From Hydrogenophaga sp. (lineage in GTDB: Bacteria; Pseudomonadota; Gammaproteobacteria; Burkholderiales; Burkholderiaceae_C): a stretch of 15,230 nt of DNA. A program made the position numbers and the translations under genes. The DNA is taken from contig JAIFNE010000219.1 of the NCBI GenBank assembly GCA_020047875.1, positions 1 to 15,230 on the forward strand, read 5' to 3'. Within the stretch, counting starts at the first letter, position 1. Each line of letters starts with the position of its first letter. Below the pieces are notes generated by a model that made no database searches, was not told the DNA's origin, and saw only the letters and a program-made list of their open reading frames with translations. This document shows, one piece after another, positions 13,998-15,230 of the stretch.

Positions 13998-15032
13998 TCA
14001 GAGCCGATCGAGCTTGGCCACGAGGTCTTCGGTGCGCAAATGGGTGTAGCGCTTGAGCATTTGCATGGACTTGTGGCCGCTGATGGCGGACACCTCCTGG
14101 TCGCTGAAACCGCGTTCGACGAAGCGGCTCACGGCTTCGTGGCGCAGGTCGTGAAAGTGGAAATTCTCGAAGCCCTCTTTGGCCAGAATCTGGCGCCAAA
14201 CACGGTCGTACTGCCAGGGTCGGCGCTGACCGTCGCGCCCAGGTTCGCCAAAGAAAATCAACCGGGTGTCACTGGGTCGCGCCGGGTTGGCGATGGATTC
14301 ACGCATCACCTCGGTGGCGCGGCGGCTGAGTGGCACGGTGCGTGGTTCGCCGTTCTTGGTGTCCACCAGCCGGGCAATGCGGCGCTCCATGTCCACATGT
14401 TCCAGCTTCAACGACGTGATTTCAGACCGGCGCATGCCGGTCTCGATGGCCAGCGCCACGATCCACTTGAGCATGGGGTTGCTGTGCGCGGCCACGGCGG
14501 CCAGCAAGCGGGCTTCCTCGCCGTCGTTCAGGCGCCGGTCGCGGGCTGCGCCGGGTGAGGGCTTGCGCACCAGCCGTACCGGGTTGTAAACAAGGCCAAT
14601 GCCCCACTCGCGCATGGCCACGGTGTAGAGGTGCCCCAGCAGCGCCAGGTCAAGCCGCACCGTGTTGGCGGCTTTTCCATCGGCCAGGCGCTTGTCGCGA
14701 AACTTGGCCACCAGGTCGGGCGCGACGGCGCTCATGGAGTAAGCGCCGAAAAAGTCCTTCAAAGCTGCAATGTGGGAGCGCTCGCCGAGCTGGGTGTAGT
14801 GCTTCTTGGTGGGCGTCACTTCGCTGGCGTAGCGCTCCAGTGCCTTGGCCATGGTCAGGCGTTCGGCCGACTGCCTGCGGATGTAAAGGCCGCGCACCAT
14901 GTCGTCTTCTGTGCTGCGCGCCCAGTCGTCGGCGTCGCGCTTCGTGCGAAACGTTTTGATGGTGGTCGGGAAGCCATGCTTGCGAATGATGGCCTTCCAC
15001 GTACCGGAGGGGGTCTTGATGATGCTCGCCAT
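13998..15032 (-). CDS. int: Tyrosine recombinase (site-specific integrase)
   Basis: The 344-aa enzyme cuts and rejoins DNA at the tRNA attachment site. The N-terminal arm-binding and core-binding parts cover about 1-165. The catalytic domain has R201 (ETGMRRSEI), K226 (VDTKNGEPR), H294-x-x-R297 (FHDLRHEA), H320 (SGHKSM) and the nucleophile Y329 (KRYTHL). All expected residues are present, so the enzyme is probably active. The ATG at 15032 opens MASIIKTPSGTWKAIIRKHG, a common N-terminus for this group, with a weak AAGG about 11 nt upstream. The frame stays open to 15167, but that extension is the translated tRNA and is rejected. The gene is about 110 bp from the intact tRNA, the usual place for a tRNA-targeting integrase. 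Confidence 0.96.
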   Translation of the reverse strand: MASIIKTPSGTWKAIIRKHGFPTTIKTFRTKRDADDWARSTEDDMVRGLYIRRQSAERLTMAKALERYASEVTPTKKHYTQLGERSHIAALKDFFGAYSMSAVAPDLVAKFRDKRLADGKAANTVRLDLALLGHLYTVAMREWGIGLVYNPVRLVRKPSPGAARDRRLNDGEEARLLAAVAAHSNPMLKWIVALAIETGMRRSEITSLKLEHVDMERRIARLVDTKNGEPRTVPLSRRATEVMRESIANPARPSDTRLIFFGEPGRDGQRRPWQYDRVWRQILAKEGFENFHFHDLRHEAVSRFVERGFSDQEVSAISGHKSMQMLKRYTHLRTEDLVAKLDRL

Positions 15033-15040
15033 GAGGTGCC

Positions 15041-15122
15041 TTCGGTTCACTGTACCGAAACTGTTACCTCGGGGGCTATGGTGAATAGCCATGGCGCCAA
15101 CAGCACAAGCGATAAGCTGTTG
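15041..15122 (-). promoter_or_regulatory. Inverted-repeat cluster between integrase and tRNA
   Basis: Three perfect short inverted repeats follow each other: TTCGGT/ACCGAA (15041-15046 and 15054-15059, overlapping the TGTACCGAAA at 15051-15060), GGCTAT/ATAGCC (15074-15079 and 15085-15090), and CAACAGC/GCTGTTG (15098-15104 and 15116-15122). Such sites next to the crossover usually bind integrase, excisionase or a bending protein, and may also control int transcription. The role is inferred. Confidence 0.55.
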
Positions 15123-15139
15123 ATTTCTAACCAAATTTA

Positions 15140-15185
15140 TTGGTAGGCCGTGTTGGACTTGAACCAACGACCAAAGGATTATGAG
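15140..15185 (-). repeat. Proximal attachment-site repeat inside the intact tRNA gene
   Basis: This 46-bp sequence is identical to 2048-2093. It covers the tRNA from the first base of the anticodon loop to the CCA end plus one flanking T. It lies in the functional tRNA gene, so integration has restored a full gene on this side. Confidence 0.95.
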
Positions 15186-15217
15186 TCCTCTGCTCTAACC
15201 AACTGAGCTAACGGCCC
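15141..15217 (-). tRNA. tRNA with anticodon CAT (Ile2 or elongator Met)
   Basis: The 77-nt minus-strand sequence folds as a full cloverleaf: acceptor GGGCCGT/ACGGCCT (G-U at the first pair), D arm GCTC-AGTTGGTTA-GAGC, anticodon arm GAGGA-CTCATAA-TCCTT, T arm GTTGG-TTCAAGT-CCAAC, and an encoded CCA end. The anticodon is CAT. The stretch from the anticodon arm through TTGGTCG to TTCAAGTCC is closer to bacterial tRNA-Ile2 (whose C34 is modified to lysidine by TilS) than to elongator tRNA-Met, as far as I can recall them. The two cannot be separated with certainty here. It is the host target gene of the integrative element. Confidence 0.95.
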
Positions 15218-15230
15218 GCGGCACGCATTG

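Larger units (their letters stand above)
2048..15185. mobile_element. Integrative element (about 13.1 kb) in a CAT-anticodon tRNA gene
   Basis: The element is bounded by a perfect 46-bp direct repeat made of the 3' part of the tRNA gene. A tyrosine integrase starts about 110 bp from the intact tRNA, and a small excisionase-like gene and a winged-helix gene follow. Cargo is HipBA and a type I restriction-modification system with an extra AlbA_2/ATPase gene. All convincing genes are on the minus strand, the same as the tRNA. No relaxase, type IV secretion, phage structural or transposase gene is visible, so it is neither a complete conjugative element nor a prophage. Each end of the element carries copies of a TGTACCGAAA motif that could be integrase arm sites. 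Confidence 0.92.

Noticed and set aside
15033..15167. 45-codon upstream extension of the integrase frame
   Set aside because: Its first part is the translated tRNA gene and attachment site. The ATG at 15032 gives a normal integrase N-terminus.

Overview
The window comes from a high-GC proteobacterium. The tRNA sequences and gene styles suggest Burkholderiales (Comamonadaceae-like), which is an inference that would need a database search. It contains one edge of the host chromosome (about 1-2047) and an almost complete integrative element of about 13.1 kb (2048-15185). The element sits in the 3' half of a tRNA gene with anticodon CAT (15141-15217, minus strand). Its borders are a perfect 46-bp direct repeat, 2048-2093 and 15140-15185. 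The repeat runs from the tRNA anticodon loop to just past the CCA end.

Host flank, minus strand: a secreted and membrane-anchored bactofilin-like protein cut by the left edge, a flavodoxin-family protein 8 bp upstream of it, and a decayed universal-stress-protein tail. After a stretch without genes come a bidirectional terminator and a 3' fragment of a tRNA-Arg(ACG), 21 bp outside the element's border. That fragment looks like the scar of another integration event.

Element, read from the tRNA on the minus strand: a tyrosine integrase (344 aa) with its own terminator; a small excisionase-like DNA-binding protein (71 aa) translationally coupled to a winged-helix, replication-initiator-like protein (201 aa); an unrecognised 162-aa protein; about 730 bp with little or no coding but structured DNA; hipB-hipA (antitoxin and Ser/Thr-kinase toxin); then hsdR-hsdS, an AlbA_2 (Schlafen-like)/GHKL-ATPase/HTH gene, and hsdM. 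Every convincing element gene lies on the minus strand. No relaxase or conjugation gene is visible, so the element is probably mobilised passively or moves by excision and replication.

Functional reading: the right third is a maintenance module (integrase, excisionase-like protein, possible replication protein with DnaA-box-like sites nearby). The rest is stabilisation and defence cargo (HipBA plus a type I restriction-modification system). The most unusual parts are: (a) the type I operon order R-S-X-M, with the AlbA_2 gene between imperfect ~105-bp direct repeats, each carrying two tandem pairs of an 11-bp TACTTGAC-containing motif; (b) a perfect 15-bp inverted repeat that places the ribosome binding site and start codon of the 162-aa gene inside one arm; (c) nested, mutually exclusive inverted repeats in the non-coding gap at 12157-12229.
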